This document shows, piece by piece, positions 5,443 through 6,095 of a stretch of 6,095 nt of DNA. The DNA is from Bacteroidia bacterium (GTDB lineage: Bacteria; Bacteroidota; Bacteroidia; Flavobacteriales; NORP286). Numbering within the stretch: position 1 is the first letter of the stretch; every line of letters begins with the position of its first letter. A model generated the notes under the pieces. It ran no database searches and was not told the origin of the DNA. It worked only from the letters and a program-made list of their open reading frames with translations. Both the position numbers and the translations under genes were made by a program. Location: NCBI GenBank assembly GCA_016763665.1, contig JAESTI010000094.1, positions 1 to 6,095 of the forward strand, given 5' to 3'.

Positions 5443-6095
5443 ATGAAAATTTTAAGCATTAATGTATTAAGGGGCCCCAATATTTGGAGCAACAGTAGAA
5501 AGAAGTTGATCCAAATGAGATTGGACCTGGAGGAAATGGAACAATTTCCATCGGATAAAGTTGATGGATTTTCGGAGAGATTGGAAGCAATGTTCCCCAG
5601 GATGGTTGAACACAGATGTTCAGTAGGTGAAAAGGGAGGGTTTTTCCTAAGAGTAAAGGAAGGAACCTGGATGGGACATATAGCGGAGCATGTGGCTTTA
5701 GAAATACAGACGTTAGCAGGGATGTTTTCTGGTTATGGAAGGACCAGGTCTACTAAAACCAAAGGTGTATACAATGTGGTTTTTAATTATGTTGAGGAGG
5801 AAGTAGGCCTATTTGCTGCAAAAGCTGCTTTAGATATAGTCCAATCTTTAGTGGATAACAAGCCGTATGATCTGGAAGCGGATTTGTTGAAAATGCGAAA
5901 AATACGAGAAAAAGAAAGATTTGGACCAAGTACTGCATCTATTATAGATGAAGCTAAGTTAAGGGGCATACCCTATATTCGATTAAATGAACATTCATTG
6001 GTTCAATTGGGTTATGGAGTTAATCAAACAAGAATTCAGGCTACAACAACTGATAAGACCAGTAGCATTGCTGTAGATATTGCTTGTAATAAAAA
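5443..6095 (+). CDS. cphA: Cyanophycin synthetase, N-terminal 217 codons (cut by window edge)
   Basis: The frame is open from the ATG at 5443 to the window end. CphA polymerises aspartate and arginine into the nitrogen-storage polymer cyanophycin using ATP. Motifs in order are 'VLRGPNIWS' (8-16), 'GTWMGHIAEHVALE' (74-87), 'GYGRTRST' (97-104), 'ERFGPSTASIIDEA' (158-171), 'RGIPYIRLN' (174-182), 'SLVQLGYG' (185-192) and 'TDKTSSIAVDIAC' (203-215). Residues 1 to about 160 form the N domain, and the ATP-grasp domain that adds aspartate begins around 161. The Mur-ligase-like domain that adds arginine should follow outside the window, since the family is usually near 870-900 residues. H79-x-x-E82-H83 is an HxxEH-type metal-binding motif in the N domain. 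The start agrees with the family N-terminus and lies 50 bases after a good -7 box, and AAAGAAG just before the ATG may help initiation. The gene is divergent from scoAB. Confidence 0.95.
   Translation, partial: MKILSINVLRGPNIWSNSRKKLIQMRLDLEEMEQFPSDKVDGFSERLEAMFPRMVEHRCSVGEKGGFFLRVKEGTWMGHIAEHVALEIQTLAGMFSGYGRTRSTKTKGVYNVVFNYVEEEVGLFAAKAALDIVQSLVDNKPYDLEADLLKMRKIREKERFGPSTASIIDEAKLRGIPYIRLNEHSLVQLGYGVNQTRIQATTTDKTSSIAVDIACNK

Noticed and set aside
5265..5492. Minus-strand frame of 75 codons over the scoA/cphA spacer
   Set aside because: It crosses the dyad, the cphA promoter and the first codons of cphA, and its translation resembles no family that I know.
5787..5969. Minus-strand frame of 60 codons inside cphA
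   Set aside because: It is antisense to conserved CphA motifs and has no initiation signal.

Overview
The window looks like a chromosomal segment of a Bacteroidota bacterium, most likely a Cytophagales-type or related marine or soil member. The basis is low GC, almost no Shine-Dalgarno sequences before starts, several matches to the Bacteroidota -7 promoter box TAnnTTTG, a DUF2723 membrane protein, and an intergenic palindrome of the 'CTGAGTTTGTCGAAG' kind that I recall as common in this phylum. No virus, transposase, CRISPR array, tRNA or rRNA is visible.

Left part (1-1731, all on the minus strand): the first 42 codons of nucleoside diphosphate kinase (ndk, cut by the window edge), a 274-base spacer rich in repeats and hairpins, ribonuclease Z (rnz), and a small STAS-domain (anti-sigma-factor-antagonist-like) gene. 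The STAS gene lies 2 bases upstream of rnz, so the two are almost certainly co-transcribed from a promoter near 1790.

Middle (1847-3863, plus strand): one DUF2723 (TMEM260-like, GT-C fold) membrane protein gene, split into two open frames by a +1-type frameshift at a T7A6 run (2494-2506). Removing one base restores a 671-codon protein. Its stop codon lies one base from the stop of the convergent scoB.

Right part: scoA-scoB (minus strand, transcribed scoA first), encoding the two subunits of a 3-oxoacid CoA-transferase (SCOT type, acetoacetate activation). A 198-base divergent spacer follows, holding a 42-bp near-perfect dyad whose right end forms the -33 box of a good cphA promoter. The window ends inside cphA (plus strand), cyanophycin synthetase, with the N domain and the beginning of the ATP-grasp domain present.

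The genes do not form one obvious system. They combine RNA processing, nucleotide metabolism, ketone-body or branched-chain catabolism, a membrane glycosyltransferase-like protein and nitrogen storage. I found no clearly new defence or mobile system. The points most worth a second look are the frameshifted DUF2723 gene, the dyad in the sco/cphA spacer, the STAS-rnz coupling, and the HxxEH motif in the CphA N domain.
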